Assembly: GCA_050018455.1 (NCBI GenBank)
Contig: JBEKAA010000019.1
Coordinates: forward strand, 62,001 to 126,000
DNA: 64,000 nucleotides
Direction: 5' to 3'
Origin: RBG-13-68-16 sp050018455
GTDB lineage: Bacteria; Acidobacteriota; Thermoanaerobaculia; Thermoanaerobaculales; Thermoanaerobaculaceae
A program made the translations under genes and the position numbers. The notes beneath the pieces were generated by a model that did not search any database, was not told the origin of the DNA, and was given only the letters and a program-made list of their open reading frames with translations. Each line of letters starts with the position of its first letter. Position 1 is the first letter of the stretch. This document shows positions 34,078-42,947 of this stretch, one piece after another.

Positions 34078-34629
34078 ATGTGGCGACGCTCGCGCACCAA
34101 GGTTGCGTCGAACACGCCCGCTGCCGGCAACATCCACGAGACGGCGCTGCGCATGCTGGCGCGGCGAGCCCTGTCGCGGGCGGAGGTCGCGGAAAGGCTC
34201 GAGGGTCGCGGGTTCGGGGAGCCGGTCGTGAGGGCGGAGATCGTTCGCCTCGAACGCGCCGGTCTGCTCGACGACATCGTCCTCGCGCGCGCGGTCTGCG
34301 AGGCGCAGGTGCGCGCCGGGCGCGGCCGCCGGGCCGTGGCGGCGGCGCTCAAGCGGCGCCACCTGGACAAGGACGCGGCGGAGGCGGCGCTCGCGGAGCT
34401 CGCCGAGGGCGACGGCGAAGGTGCGGCGCTCGCGGCCGCCGTCGAGCGGGTGACGACCAAGCACCGCTTCTGGCGGCGGCTTCCGGAGGAGCGGCGGAAA
34501 GTGGTACGGTATCTGCTCGCGCGCGGGTTCGGGCTGGACGAGGTCCGCCGCGCCCTCGAGGAGAAGAGGAGAGACGATCCGCATGGCGAGCAAACCGACG
34601 ACGCGGGAGATCCGCAAGGCCTTTCTTGA
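34078..34629 (+). CDS. recX: RecX regulatory protein
   Basis: A 183-residue RecX-type protein, a modulator that inhibits RecA filament growth. The family pattern ALRMLARRALSRAEVAERL, FGEPVVRAEIVRLERAGLLD and IVLARAVCEAQVRAGRG is clear in the first repeat, with looser three-helix repeats behind. recA is not in the window. The 3' end overlaps alaS by 47 bases; a recX next to alaS is a common arrangement. Expression appears to start at the ATG itself (leaderless). Confidence 0.88.
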   Translation: MWRRSRTKVASNTPAAGNIHETALRMLARRALSRAEVAERLEGRGFGEPVVRAEIVRLERAGLLDDIVLARAVCEAQVRAGRGRRAVAAALKRRHLDKDAAEAALAELAEGDGEGAALAAAVERVTTKHRFWRRLPEERRKVVRYLLARGFGLDEVRRALEEKRRDDPHGEQTDDAGDPQGLS

Positions 34630-37228
34630 TTACTTTGCCGCCAACGGGCACCGCGTGGTGCCCTCGTCGTCGCTGATCCCGGCCGGGGACGCAACGCTGC
34701 TGTTCGCGAACGCCGGGATGAACCAGTTCAAGGACGTTTTCCTCGGCCGGGAGCAGCGTGAGTACACGCGGGCGGCCTCGTGCCAGAAGTGCGTCCGCGC
34801 CGGCGGCAAGCACAACGACCTCGACAACGTGGGTTACACGGCCCGGCACCACACCTTCTTCGAGATGCTCGGGAACTTCTCGTTCGCCGACTACTTCAAG
34901 GCCGACGCGATTGGCTTTGCATGGGAGCTGCTCGTCGGGGTGTACAAGCTCCCGGTCGAGCGGCTGTGGTTCACGGTGTACACCGACGACGACGAGGCCG
35001 CGCGACTGTGGGAACAGGTGGGAGCGCCCGCCGGCCGCATCCTCCGATTCGGCGAGAAGGAGAACTTCTGGGCGATGGGGGAGACCGGCCCCTGCGGGCC
35101 GTGCAGCGAGATCCACTACTACCAGGGGAAGAACCTCAAGAAGAACCGCTCCGAGCTGGTGAACGGCCCCGGGGACGACGTCGTCGAGATCTGGAATCTG
35201 GTGTTCATGCAGCACGAGCGGGACGCCGCCGGCCATCTCCACCCGCTCCCGAGCCCGTGCGTGGACACCGGCGCCGGGCTCGAGCGCCTCGCCGCGGTGA
35301 TACAAGGGGTCGGCTCCAACTACGACACCGACGTGTTCGCCCCGATCCTGGCCCGCATCGTCGAGCTGGCGCAGCGGCCGTACAACCCTGTCGGCGAGCT
35401 AGGGCCGGCGTTCCGGGTGATCGCCGACCATGCGCGCGCGGCGGCTTTCCTGCTCGCGGACGGCGTCGTGCCGTCGAACGAGGGGCGCGGGTACGTCCTG
35501 CGGCGGATCGTGCGACGCGCGCTCCGGTACGGCCGGCGGCTCGGCTTCGACGGCGTGTTTCTGGCGGATGTGGTTCCCGCCGTCATCGGGGCGATGGGCG
35601 ACATCTACCCCGAGCTGGCGGCGCGGTGGCCGGTGGTCGAGCAGCTCCTTCGTACCGAGGAAGAGAAGTTCTCCAGGACGTTGAACGTGGGGACCGACCT
35701 CATCGGGCGGGAGCTGGATCGGATCAAGCGCACCGGCGGCACGACGCTTCCCGGCGAAGCCGCGTTCCACTTCTACGAGACCCACGGGATCCCTATCGAC
35801 ATCCTGGACGAGTTCGCTCAGGAGGAAGGGCTCGTCGTCGACCGCGCAGGCTTCGACGCGAAGCTCGAGGCGGCGCGCCAGCGCGGCCAGGAGAGCTGGA
35901 AGGGCGACCTGGTCGCTCACTTCCGGGAAGAGTACGAGCAGATCGCATCCCGCGGCGCCGCGAGCGAGTTCCTCGGGTATCAGGAGTTCGCCCTCGACGG
36001 GGCTAGGGCGGTGGCGCTCATCGGGCCGAAAGGCGAGGTGGACGTGCTGTCGGGGGAGGGCGAGGTCGTCCTCGACCGCACACCGTTCTACGCGGAGTCG
36101 GGCGGCCAGATCGGCGACCAGGGCGCCCTTGCCTGGCCCGGCGGGCGTGCCGTCGTGCGCGACACCCAGCGCCCGGTGCCCGGTCTCACTGTCCACAGGG
36201 TAGTGGTCGAGGAGGGGGCGCTTCGGCGGGACGGGACGGTGCGAGCCGAGGTCCACCGCGGCCGGCGGCTCGAGACCCAGGCCAACCACACGGCGACGCA
36301 TCTGCTGCACGCGGCGCTGCATCGAGTGCTGGGGCCGTCCGCACAGCAGGCCGGGTCGCTGGTCGAGCCGGAGCGCCTGCGCTTCGACTTCTCCTGGGGG
36401 CAGCCGCTGCTCCCCGAGCAGCTCGAGGCCGTGGAGACGCTCGTCAACCAGAATGTGCGCGCGAACCTCGAGGTCTCGGCGAAGCAGACCACGCTCGAGG
36501 CGGCCCGCGCCGACGGGGCCATGGCGCTGTTCGGCGAGAAATACGGCGACGTCGTGCGCGTGATCTCGGTGGCCGACGGCATGGTCTCGCGGGAACTCTG
36601 CGGCGGCTGCCACGTGCGCCGCACCGGCGACATAGGAGCCTTCAAGGTCACTGCCGAGCGCGGCATCGCCGCCGGCGTCCGGCGGATCGAGGCGGTGACC
36701 GGCCGGGCCGCGGTCGAGCTGTTCCAGGGGTACTACCGCATCCTCCGGCAGGCCGCCGGCCGAGCGAACGTCCCGTTCGAGTCGCTTCCAGCCGCTTTCG
36801 AGGGGCAGGACAAGAAGGTGCGGGAGCTCGAGCAGGAGGTCAAGGCGCTCAAGCTCAAGCTCGCCACGGGCGGCGGCGGTGACGCCGAGGTCCAGGACGT
36901 CAAGGGGGTCAAGCTCGTAGTTCGGGACGCCCCCGAGATGGCCGCGCCGGAACTCCGTGCCCTGGCCGACACCCTCCGTGGTAAACTCAACAGTGGTATT
37001 GTGGTCCTTGGCATGGCGAGCGGCGAAACGGCCACGCTGCTGGTGGCCGTGACCGAGGATCTCGCAGGTAGGATCTCGGCAGGCGAGATCGTGAAACGCC
37101 TCGCGCCGGTGGTGGACGGACGGGGCGGAGGTAAGGCCTCTCTCGCCCAGGCGGGCGGGAAAGCGCCCTGGAAGCTGCCGGAGGCGCTGAAGCTGGCGCC
37201 CAAGGTGGTGGAGGAGTTGCTGGGGTGA
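34583..37228 (+). CDS. alaS: Alanine--tRNA ligase
   Basis: An 881-residue AlaRS with all domains in the usual order and length. The class II catalytic core comes first (FLDYFAANGHRVVPSSSLIP, MNQFKDVFLG, RHHTFFEMLGNFSFADYFK). The tRNA-recognition region follows, then the editing domain with NHTATHLLHAALH and the zinc-ligand pair CGGCHVRRTGDIG, and a C-terminal oligomerisation domain ends in the glycine-rich GRGGGKASLAQAGG. The start ATG 34583 lies inside recX with GGAGAG upstream. The stop overlaps the GTG of the transglycosylase gene (GTGA). Confidence 0.98.
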   Translation: MASKPTTREIRKAFLDYFAANGHRVVPSSSLIPAGDATLLFANAGMNQFKDVFLGREQREYTRAASCQKCVRAGGKHNDLDNVGYTARHHTFFEMLGNFSFADYFKADAIGFAWELLVGVYKLPVERLWFTVYTDDDEAARLWEQVGAPAGRILRFGEKENFWAMGETGPCGPCSEIHYYQGKNLKKNRSELVNGPGDDVVEIWNLVFMQHERDAAGHLHPLPSPCVDTGAGLERLAAVIQGVGSNYDTDVFAPILARIVELAQRPYNPVGELGPAFRVIADHARAAAFLLADGVVPSNEGRGYVLRRIVRRALRYGRRLGFDGVFLADVVPAVIGAMGDIYPELAARWPVVEQLLRTEEEKFSRTLNVGTDLIGRELDRIKRTGGTTLPGEAAFHFYETHGIPIDILDEFAQEEGLVVDRAGFDAKLEAARQRGQESWKGDLVAHFREEYEQIASRGAASEFLGYQEFALDGARAVALIGPKGEVDVLSGEGEVVLDRTPFYAESGGQIGDQGALAWPGGRAVVRDTQRPVPGLTVHRVVVEEGALRRDGTVRAEVHRGRRLETQANHTATHLLHAALHRVLGPSAQQAGSLVEPERLRFDFSWGQPLLPEQLEAVETLVNQNVRANLEVSAKQTTLEAARADGAMALFGEKYGDVVRVISVADGMVSRELCGGCHVRRTGDIGAFKVTAERGIAAGVRRIEAVTGRAAVELFQGYYRILRQAAGRANVPFESLPAAFEGQDKKVRELEQEVKALKLKLATGGGGDAEVQDVKGVKLVVRDAPEMAAPELRALADTLRGKLNSGIVVLGMASGETATLLVAVTEDLAGRISAGEIVKRLAPVVDGRGGGKASLAQAGGKAPWKLPEALKLAPKVVEELLG

Positions 37229-37923
37229 GGAGACTGGCGCTGGCGATTGCGGCGGTGCTCGTGGCAGGCTTTGCAGGGGCGGGGCGCACCAGTGGTGTCT
37301 TCATTTTCACCGCTCCGGACGGGTCGCGCCGCATCGTGAACGTCCCGGCGTCCGGCCCTGGCACGATCGCGATCCCCGAGGGCGCCGCCGACCGCCGGGC
37401 GGCGCTGTGGCCGGCCGTCGAGGAGACGGCTCGCTCCCACGGCCTCGACCCGCGCCTCGTGGACCTCGTCATCCGGATGGAGTCGGGGTACAACCCGCGC
37501 GCCGTCAGCCCCAAGGGCGCCCGCGGCGTGATGCAGCTCATGCCGGCGACGGCGAGCATGTACGGCGTGGCCAACCTCTTCGACCCGGTGCAGAACATCC
37601 GGGCGGGCGTGCGCTACCTCAAGGACCTGTTCCAGCGCTTCAACTCCGACGTCTCGCTGGCGCTCGCGGCCTACAACGCCGGCCCCGAGGCCGTCGAGAA
37701 ACACGGGGGCGTGCCGCCGTACGACGAGACCCGGAGCTACGTCCGGGCGATCCTGATGGCTTACCGCGGTGACGCGAGCCTCTCCACGCTCTCAGGCGGG
37801 TTCGGCCGCCCGGTCCGCCGCGCCCGGCCGGTGGAGCTGACCGGCGAGGACGGCAGGTCGCTGATCGCGAACGTCCGCCACTCGGGCGAGGCCGCCGTCT
37901 CGCGACCCCTTGGCCTCCGGTAA
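37225..37923 (+). CDS. Exported lytic transglycosylase (SLT domain)
   Basis: A 232-residue periplasmic peptidoglycan lyase. A signal peptide (LALAIAAVLVAGFAGAG) and a short linker precede an SLT domain from about residue 62: IRMESGYNPRAVSPKGARGV with the catalytic Glu at residue 86, MQLMPATASMYGV, and the ALAAYNAGPEAV segment. The order matches Slt70/MltC-type catalytic domains. GTG 37225 overlaps the alaS stop, so it is the third gene of recX-alaS-slt. The C-terminal 45 residues are low-complexity and Arg-rich. Confidence 0.92.
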   Translation: MRRLALAIAAVLVAGFAGAGRTSGVFIFTAPDGSRRIVNVPASGPGTIAIPEGAADRRAALWPAVEETARSHGLDPRLVDLVIRMESGYNPRAVSPKGARGVMQLMPATASMYGVANLFDPVQNIRAGVRYLKDLFQRFNSDVSLALAAYNAGPEAVEKHGGVPPYDETRSYVRAILMAYRGDASLSTLSGGFGRPVRRARPVELTGEDGRSLIANVRHSGEAAVSRPLGLR

Positions 37924-37924
37924 G

Positions 37925-38130
37925 ACAGTCGACAGTTCACAGTCGACAGTTCACAGTCAGAAGCGAGACACGAGGCGAGGGCCGACGGCCACGTCCCCGG
38001 CTTGCTTCTTGAGTTGGGTGGGTAACGGCGTCGTTGAGTAAGCCTCTGGCTATGCCGGGGGTACCTGACTGTCGACTGTGAACTGTCAACTGTCAACTGG
38101 GTGGAAGGGTGGGGGAAGACTGTCAACTGC
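37925..38130. repeat. T-module inverted repeat between slt and trpS
   Basis: The left arm (37925-37958) is made of ACAGTCGACAGTTCACAGTC-like words. The right arms are GACTGTCGACTGTGAACTGT (38068-38087), continuing to 38098, and GACTGTCAACTGC (38119-38131). G-rich GGTGGAAGGGTGGGGG separates the two right-arm blocks. About 110 bases lie in the loop. The distal end abuts a TACTAT -10-like box for trpS (38131-38136). Confidence 0.75.
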
Positions 38131-38154
38131 TACTATGCCGTCCCAGGAGGTTCG

Positions 38155-39132
38155 ATGCGGATTTTGTCGGGCGTTCAGCCAACCGGGAAGCTCCACATCG
38201 GGAACTACTTCGGCGCGATTCGCCAGTTCGTGGCGCTACAGGGCGACATTGCAAACGAGTGCTATTACTTCGTGGCCGACCTGCACGCGATCACCACGAT
38301 CAAGGACGGTCGCGAGCTGCGCGGTAACTCGTTCATGGTGGCTGCCGACTTCATCGCGCTCGGGCTCGACCCGGAACGGTCGGTGCTGTACCGCCAGTCG
38401 GACGTGCCGGAGGTCGCGGAGCTCGCGTGGATGCTCTCCACGGTCACGCCGATGGGCCTGCTGCAGCGCGGGCACTCGTACAAGGACAAAGTGGCCAAGG
38501 GGATCGCTCCCAACCACGGCCTGTTCGCGTACCCGGTGCTGATGGCGGCCGACATCCTGATCGTGCGCGCCGACCGCGTGCCGGTGGGTAGGGACCAGAA
38601 GCAGCACCTCGAAATGACCCGCGACATCGCGGTCGCGTTCAACCAGACGTTCGGCGGCGAGCTGCTCCGCGTCCCCGAGGAGCTGATCCTCCCCGACGTG
38701 GCGGTGGTTCCCGGGGTCGACGGGCAGAAGATGTCGAAGTCGTACGGCAACACGCTCGAGATCTTCGCTCCTGAGGCCGAGCTCAAGAAGCGCGTGATGT
38801 CGATCGTGACCGACTCGACGCCGGTCGCGGACCCGAAGCCGACGCGCGGCAACACGCTGTACGCGCTCCTCAAGGTATTCACGCCGCCCGAGCGGTGGGC
38901 CGAGAGCAAGAGGTTCTTCACCGAGGGCGGCACGGGCTACGGCGACATCAAGAAGAGGCTGCTGGGCCTCATCCTGGACACCTTCCGTGAGGCCCGCGAG
39001 CGCCGCGAGCAGCTCGAGCGCGATCACGGGTACGTGGAGCAGGTTTTGCGCGAAGGCTCGGAGCGGGCCCGGACGGTCATCTCGCGCGTCATGGCCGACT
39101 GCCGCCGCGTCTGCGGCCTGGGATGGATGTAG
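38155..39132 (+). CDS. trpS: Tryptophan--tRNA ligase
   Basis: A 325-residue class I synthetase that charges tRNA-Trp. MRILSGVQPTGKLHIGNYFG contains the HIGH motif as H-I-G-N, and DGQKMSKSYGNT carries the KMSKS loop. PVGRDQKQHLEMTRDIA is also characteristic. ATG 38155 has CAGGAGG four bases upstream. The length and domain order are those of a typical bacterial TrpRS. It stands alone, facing the pyrophosphatase gene. Confidence 0.97.
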   Translation: MRILSGVQPTGKLHIGNYFGAIRQFVALQGDIANECYYFVADLHAITTIKDGRELRGNSFMVAADFIALGLDPERSVLYRQSDVPEVAELAWMLSTVTPMGLLQRGHSYKDKVAKGIAPNHGLFAYPVLMAADILIVRADRVPVGRDQKQHLEMTRDIAVAFNQTFGGELLRVPEELILPDVAVVPGVDGQKMSKSYGNTLEIFAPEAELKKRVMSIVTDSTPVADPKPTRGNTLYALLKVFTPPERWAESKRFFTEGGTGYGDIKKRLLGLILDTFREARERREQLERDHGYVEQVLREGSERARTVISRVMADCRRVCGLGWM

Positions 39133-39133
39133 A

Positions 39134-39245
39134 GACCGGGGTCCGGGGTCCGAGAACCGACAAGACAGGGGCCGGGTCTTGCGACTCGGCCCCGTCGTTT
39201 CCATCTTCTTTCCCGGAGCCCGGCGCCCGGACCCCGGTCCCCGGC
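39134..39245. repeat. P-module pair flanking a hairpin between convergent trpS and hppA
   Basis: ACCGGGGTCCGGGGTCCGA (39134-39152) and its inverted partner GCCCGGCGCCCGGACCCCGG (from about 39218) enclose an inner hairpin. This is the same outside-to-inside layout as the larger composite palindromes. Confidence 0.65.
39168..39193. terminator. Hairpin serving convergent trpS and hppA
   Basis: GGGGCCGGGTC pairs with GACTCGGCCCC (10 of 11 positions) around a TTGC loop, followed on the plus strand by a T-rich stretch (GTCGTTTCCATCTTCTTTC). It may end transcription from both sides; the T-tract is imperfect. Confidence 0.55.
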
Positions 39246-39247
39246 CT

Positions 39248-41428
39248 TCAGGACAGGAACAGCGGCGCGAGCACCAGCGTGACGGTGGCCAGGAGCTTCA
39301 CCAGCACGTGCAGCGAGGGGCCCGCGGTGTCCTTGAACGGGTCGCCGACCGTGTCGCCCGTCACGGCCGCCTTGTGGGCATCGGACCCCTTGCCGCCGAG
39401 GTGGCCCATCTCGATGAACTTCTTCGCGTTGTCCCATGAACCGCCCGAGTTGTTGAGGAAGTTGCCCATCAGGACGCCCGCAATGGTGCCGACCATGAGC
39501 AGCGCGGCGACCGCTTCGGCCCCGAGGATCGGGTTGCCGGTGTACTTGCCGATGAACCGGAACACGAGGCCGACGACGATCGGCATCCCGACGACGAGGA
39601 TGCCGGGGCGCACCATCTCCTTGAGCGCGGACTCGGTGACGATCGAGACGCACTGCGTGTAGTCGGGCTTCTCGGTCCCGGCCATGATCCCGGGGCGCTC
39701 GTGGAACTGCCGGCGCACCTCCTTGATCACGGCCTGGGCCGACTTGCCGACCGCCTGGATCGTCCAGGCGCTGAAGAGGAACACCAGCATGGCGCCGAGG
39801 AGAGCGGCGACGAAGACCTCGGGGACCGCGATGTTCACGGTGTCGAACGCCTTCCCGGTGTAGGCGCCGATCTCGTCCATGAACGCCGAGAAGAGAAGGA
39901 AGGCGGCGAGAGCCGCGGAACCGACCGCGTACCCCTTGGTGAGCGCCTTGGTCGTGTTGCCGACGGCATCCAGGCGGTCGGTCTTCTGGCGGACCTCGTG
40001 CGGCTGGCCGCTCATCTCGACGATGCCGCCCGCGTTGTCGGCGATCGGCCCGAACGTGTCCATCGCGAGGATGAACGCAGCCGTCGAGAGCATGCCCATC
40101 GTTGCGACCGCCGTGCCGAACAGGCCGGCGCCCGCGAGCCCTGAGGTCCTGCCGAGGTTATACGCCGCGATGATCGCGGCGGAAATCACCAGCGTCGGGA
40201 GCGCGGTGGACTCGAACCCCACCGAGACGCCCGCGATGATGTTGGTCGCAGGCCCCGTCTTGGACGCCTCGACGATCATCTGCACCGGGCGGAACCGGTA
40301 CTCGGTGTAGTACTGGGTGATCCAGACGAACGCCCATGCGGTCATGATTCCGATCACGCCGCAGGCCGCGAAGTGCCACCATGCCTGGGGCGCGCCCGGC
40401 GTGAAGAGCAGCCAGCGGGTGGTGAGCACGAAGCCGACCAGCGCGAGCGCGGCCGCCCAGGCGTACCCGCGGTTCAGGCTCTTCATCGGATCCTCGTCCT
40501 CGCTTCTCGCCTTCACCATGAAGACTCCGACGATCGACGCCATCAATCCGAACGCTCGGGCGACGAGGGGGAAGAGGATGAAGGCGATCGACAGCTTCAC
40601 GAGCTCGGGGTTCCGCGCCGCCAGGGTGGCACCCAGGATCATGGCGCCGATGTTCTCGGCGGCCGTCGACTCGAACAGGTCGGCGCCGCGGCCGGCGCAG
40701 TCGCCGACGTTGTCGCCCACGAGGTCGGCGATCACCGCGGGGTTGCGCGGGTCGTCCTCCGGGATGCCGGCCTCGACCTTGCCGACCAGGTCCGCGCCGA
40801 CGTCGGCTGCCTTCGTGTAGATGCCGCCGCCGAGCTGGGCGAAGAGCGCCACGAAGCTGGCGCCGAAGCCGTACCCGACGATCATGAGCGGGATCTTGCC
40901 CGTGATGTCGGGCGTGCCCCGCATGAACGTGTACAGCAGCGCGTACAGGCCGCCGACTCCCAGCAGGGAGAGGGAGACGACCATCAGCCCGGACACCGCC
41001 CCGCCTCGGAGCGCCACCTGGATCGCCTCGTTGCCGGACCGGCGCGCCGCGGATGCCGCGCGGATGTTGGTGCGCACCGAGACCCACATCCCCGTGTAGC
41101 CGGAGATCCCGGAGCAGAGCGCCCCGAGGACGAACGAGGCCGCCGTGAGAATGGCGAGTGTCGCGGCCGCCACCGGGTCGTTGGGGGAGATCTTACGCAC
41201 GAAGGCGTAGAGGATGAGGATCAGCACCGCGAGCAGGCCGGAGAGCTTGGCGATGGTGCCGTACTGCGTGTGCAGGAAACCCTCGGCGCCTTCGCGGATC
41301 GGGTCCGAGACCTTTCGCATCTCGGGTGTCCCGTCGTCCTTGCGCAGGACCCAGCGGGCCAGTCCCCAGGCCACCACGAGACTGGCGGCGCTCACCCCCA
41401 GGACGATGCTGAGAAGCGTCGGTGTCAT
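39248..41428 (-). CDS. hppA: Membrane proton-translocating pyrophosphatase, K+-independent type
   Basis: A 726-residue membrane pyrophosphatase that couples pyrophosphate hydrolysis to ion pumping. About 16 hydrophobic segments are present, with the catalytic loops GGGIYTKAADVGADLVGKVE, DDPRNPAVIADLVGDNVGDC and the C-terminal GDTVGDPFKDTAGPSLH. In GNTTKALTKGYAVGSAAL the residue after GNTT is Lys. In this family Lys there marks K+-independent H+ pumps, whereas K+-dependent ones have Ala. GGGGGAGGAT precedes ATG 41428; longer upstream frames translate repeat and antisense sequence. It is single, between a shared hairpin and another terminator. Confidence 0.97.
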   Translation of the reverse strand: MTPTLLSIVLGVSAASLVVAWGLARWVLRKDDGTPEMRKVSDPIREGAEGFLHTQYGTIAKLSGLLAVLILILYAFVRKISPNDPVAAATLAILTAASFVLGALCSGISGYTGMWVSVRTNIRAASAARRSGNEAIQVALRGGAVSGLMVVSLSLLGVGGLYALLYTFMRGTPDITGKIPLMIVGYGFGASFVALFAQLGGGIYTKAADVGADLVGKVEAGIPEDDPRNPAVIADLVGDNVGDCAGRGADLFESTAAENIGAMILGATLAARNPELVKLSIAFILFPLVARAFGLMASIVGVFMVKARSEDEDPMKSLNRGYAWAAALALVGFVLTTRWLLFTPGAPQAWWHFAACGVIGIMTAWAFVWITQYYTEYRFRPVQMIVEASKTGPATNIIAGVSVGFESTALPTLVISAAIIAAYNLGRTSGLAGAGLFGTAVATMGMLSTAAFILAMDTFGPIADNAGGIVEMSGQPHEVRQKTDRLDAVGNTTKALTKGYAVGSAALAAFLLFSAFMDEIGAYTGKAFDTVNIAVPEVFVAALLGAMLVFLFSAWTIQAVGKSAQAVIKEVRRQFHERPGIMAGTEKPDYTQCVSIVTESALKEMVRPGILVVGMPIVVGLVFRFIGKYTGNPILGAEAVAALLMVGTIAGVLMGNFLNNSGGSWDNAKKFIEMGHLGGKGSDAHKAAVTGDTVGDPFKDTAGPSLHVLVKLLATVTLVLAPLFLS

Positions 41429-41520
41429 CTTCTTATCCTCCCCCCGCAACCGCGGAAGATGGCGCATTCTTGTGATCGCAAACGAAACTGTCAAGTGCCG
41501 CGGCCCGGCCGACAACGAGA

Positions 41521-41542
41521 AACCCCGCCGTTCGGCGGGGTT
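41521..41542 (-). terminator. Terminator after the sigma/anti-sigma operon
   Basis: A perfect 9-bp stem (AACCCCGCC / GGCGGGGTT) with a 4-base loop lies 33 bases after the stop of the minus-strand TM-protein gene. The T-tract on the minus strand is short (TTTCTCG). Confidence 0.7.
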
Positions 41543-41574
41543 TCCCTGCGTCGTTCTTGCGCGGGCCGACGGGG

Positions 41575-42183
41575 CTACGCGGGCCTTGCGGGGTCGATCG
41601 GCGGCAGCCCGAGGTCGGCCTCGCGCTTCGCCTGCCGCTGCCTGTCGACGAAGTGCGCGGCCAGCAGGTAGACCCCTGCCCCCACGAGAACCAGCGGCCA
41701 CCAGTCCTGCAGGAAGGAGAAATCGATCGGGTAGAACTGGTTGTAGAGAAGGAAGAGGCCGACAACCAGGAGGAAGAAACCGAATCCGAGCCTTCCGCCC
41801 TTTCTCGTTGCCGGTTTCGGAGCGATGCCGGACAGCGGCTCCGGGACGAGGCCCAGGTTGAGCACTTGCGCCTGCCGGTAGGCGTCGACGAATCCGAACA
41901 GCACGACGCCCGCAACCAGGATCCCGAGGAACGAGTGTTCCGAAAGCCAGATCGCGAACACGAACGAGAGGAAGATCGCGAGCGCTCGTTGGTAGAGCCC
42001 CAGGTAGAGGTGCCCGAGACCCGGGAAGCACGAGAGCACCACGGCGAGGCCCGGTGAGCGGCGGACCGGGACGATTTGAACCGGCGCCGGGGCGGCGGGC
42101 GGCACCGGCGGGGCTTGCGGCAGCGGCGGGGCGGCCTGAGCTTGGACCGCTTGCTCTTGTTGGTTGGTTTCCTGTGTGTTCAT
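41575..42183 (-). CDS. Multi-pass membrane protein of the ECF sigma operon
   Basis: A 202-residue protein with a proline/alanine/glutamine-rich N-terminus (about 40 residues) and then four hydrophobic segments. The first pair (AVVLSCFPGLGHLYLGLYQR onward) resembles TM2-type domains. The last pair (LGFGFFLLVVGLFLLYNQFY, WWPLVLVGAGVYLLAAHF) resembles LiaI/LiaF-like cell-envelope stress proteins. ATG 42183 overlaps the anti-sigma stop (ATGA), and a terminator follows. Its place suggests a role in sensing or answering envelope stress, but nothing more specific can be said. Confidence 0.75.
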   Translation of the reverse strand: MNTQETNQQEQAVQAQAAPPLPQAPPVPPAAPAPVQIVPVRRSPGLAVVLSCFPGLGHLYLGLYQRALAIFLSFVFAIWLSEHSFLGILVAGVVLFGFVDAYRQAQVLNLGLVPEPLSGIAPKPATRKGGRLGFGFFLLVVGLFLLYNQFYPIDFSFLQDWWPLVLVGAGVYLLAAHFVDRQRQAKREADLGLPPIDPARPA

Positions 42184-42947
42184 GACCGTCCTCCCTTTTC
42201 ACTCTCTACAACGCGGGATCCAGCCTTCGGGTTCGCGTGCTTGCCTCCGAAGATTCCGCGCGCCGAGCTCCACACGCCGACGGCGCGGTCCCGCGTCCAC
42301 CCCTCGACGGAGGCGAGTGCGTCCCTGACCCGCTCGGAGTAGCTGGATACCCGGTTCTCGACCGCGGCCCGGGCGTACACAGCCGCCTTGCCCATCTCTT
42401 CGCTCGAGGCCCGCGCCACGGTTGCCGGGTTGGAGAGCAGCATCACTGTGAGCGCCGCCAGCAGGTACGCCGCGGCCGTTGCCAGGCGGAGATCGAAGAA
42501 CCGCCTCTGCCGCCGGCGCAGCTCGATTCGCTGCCTGGGGGGGAGCGCCAACGCCGCGCGAAAATGGGCGCTCACGCTGGTGTCGCTGCCGACCTCGCGC
42601 AGCGTGGCGAACGACTCCCACACCGCGCGGCAGGCGGGGCAGACGTGCATGTGCTCGACGAGCCGAGCGCGCTCGGCGTTGGGGATCTCGCCGTCGAACG
42701 CGGCACCCAGAAGGTCGATGGCCTGCTCGCACTCCGGCTTCAGGCGGGGCAGCGCCTTCAGGCGTTGCTTGAGCGCCTCGGGCGCCCGCGCGGAGCGGAG
42801 AGTCTGCCCGCCCTCGGTGACGCCTCGCGCACGCTCGATCGCCAGCCGGCAACTCGAGCAGCCCTCGAGGTGCTCCGCGAGCTCCGCAGGCAGAACCCCC
42901 GACAGCGCAGCGTCGAGCCGGGCGAGCACGGCATCGCACGGCTTCAT
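42180..42947 (-). CDS. Anti-sigma factor with two HC2 zinc-finger domains
   Basis: A 255-residue membrane-bound regulator. Two zinc-binding anti-sigma motifs are visible, HLEGCSSC near residue 26 and HMHVCPAC near residue 98, each the H-x3-C-x2-C core of the zf-HC2 domain. A single transmembrane segment (LATAAAYLLAALTVMLLS) follows near residue 155, and the C-terminal part is extracytoplasmic. Two consecutive HC2 domains are unusual; most anti-sigma factors have one. The start overlaps the sigma stop and the stop overlaps the next start, so the three genes are translated together. Confidence 0.88.
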   Translation of the reverse strand: MKPCDAVLARLDAALSGVLPAELAEHLEGCSSCRLAIERARGVTEGGQTLRSARAPEALKQRLKALPRLKPECEQAIDLLGAAFDGEIPNAERARLVEHMHVCPACRAVWESFATLREVGSDTSVSAHFRAALALPPRQRIELRRRQRRFFDLRLATAAAYLLAALTVMLLSNPATVARASSEEMGKAAVYARAAVENRVSSYSERVRDALASVEGWTRDRAVGVWSSARGIFGGKHANPKAGSRVVESEKGGRS

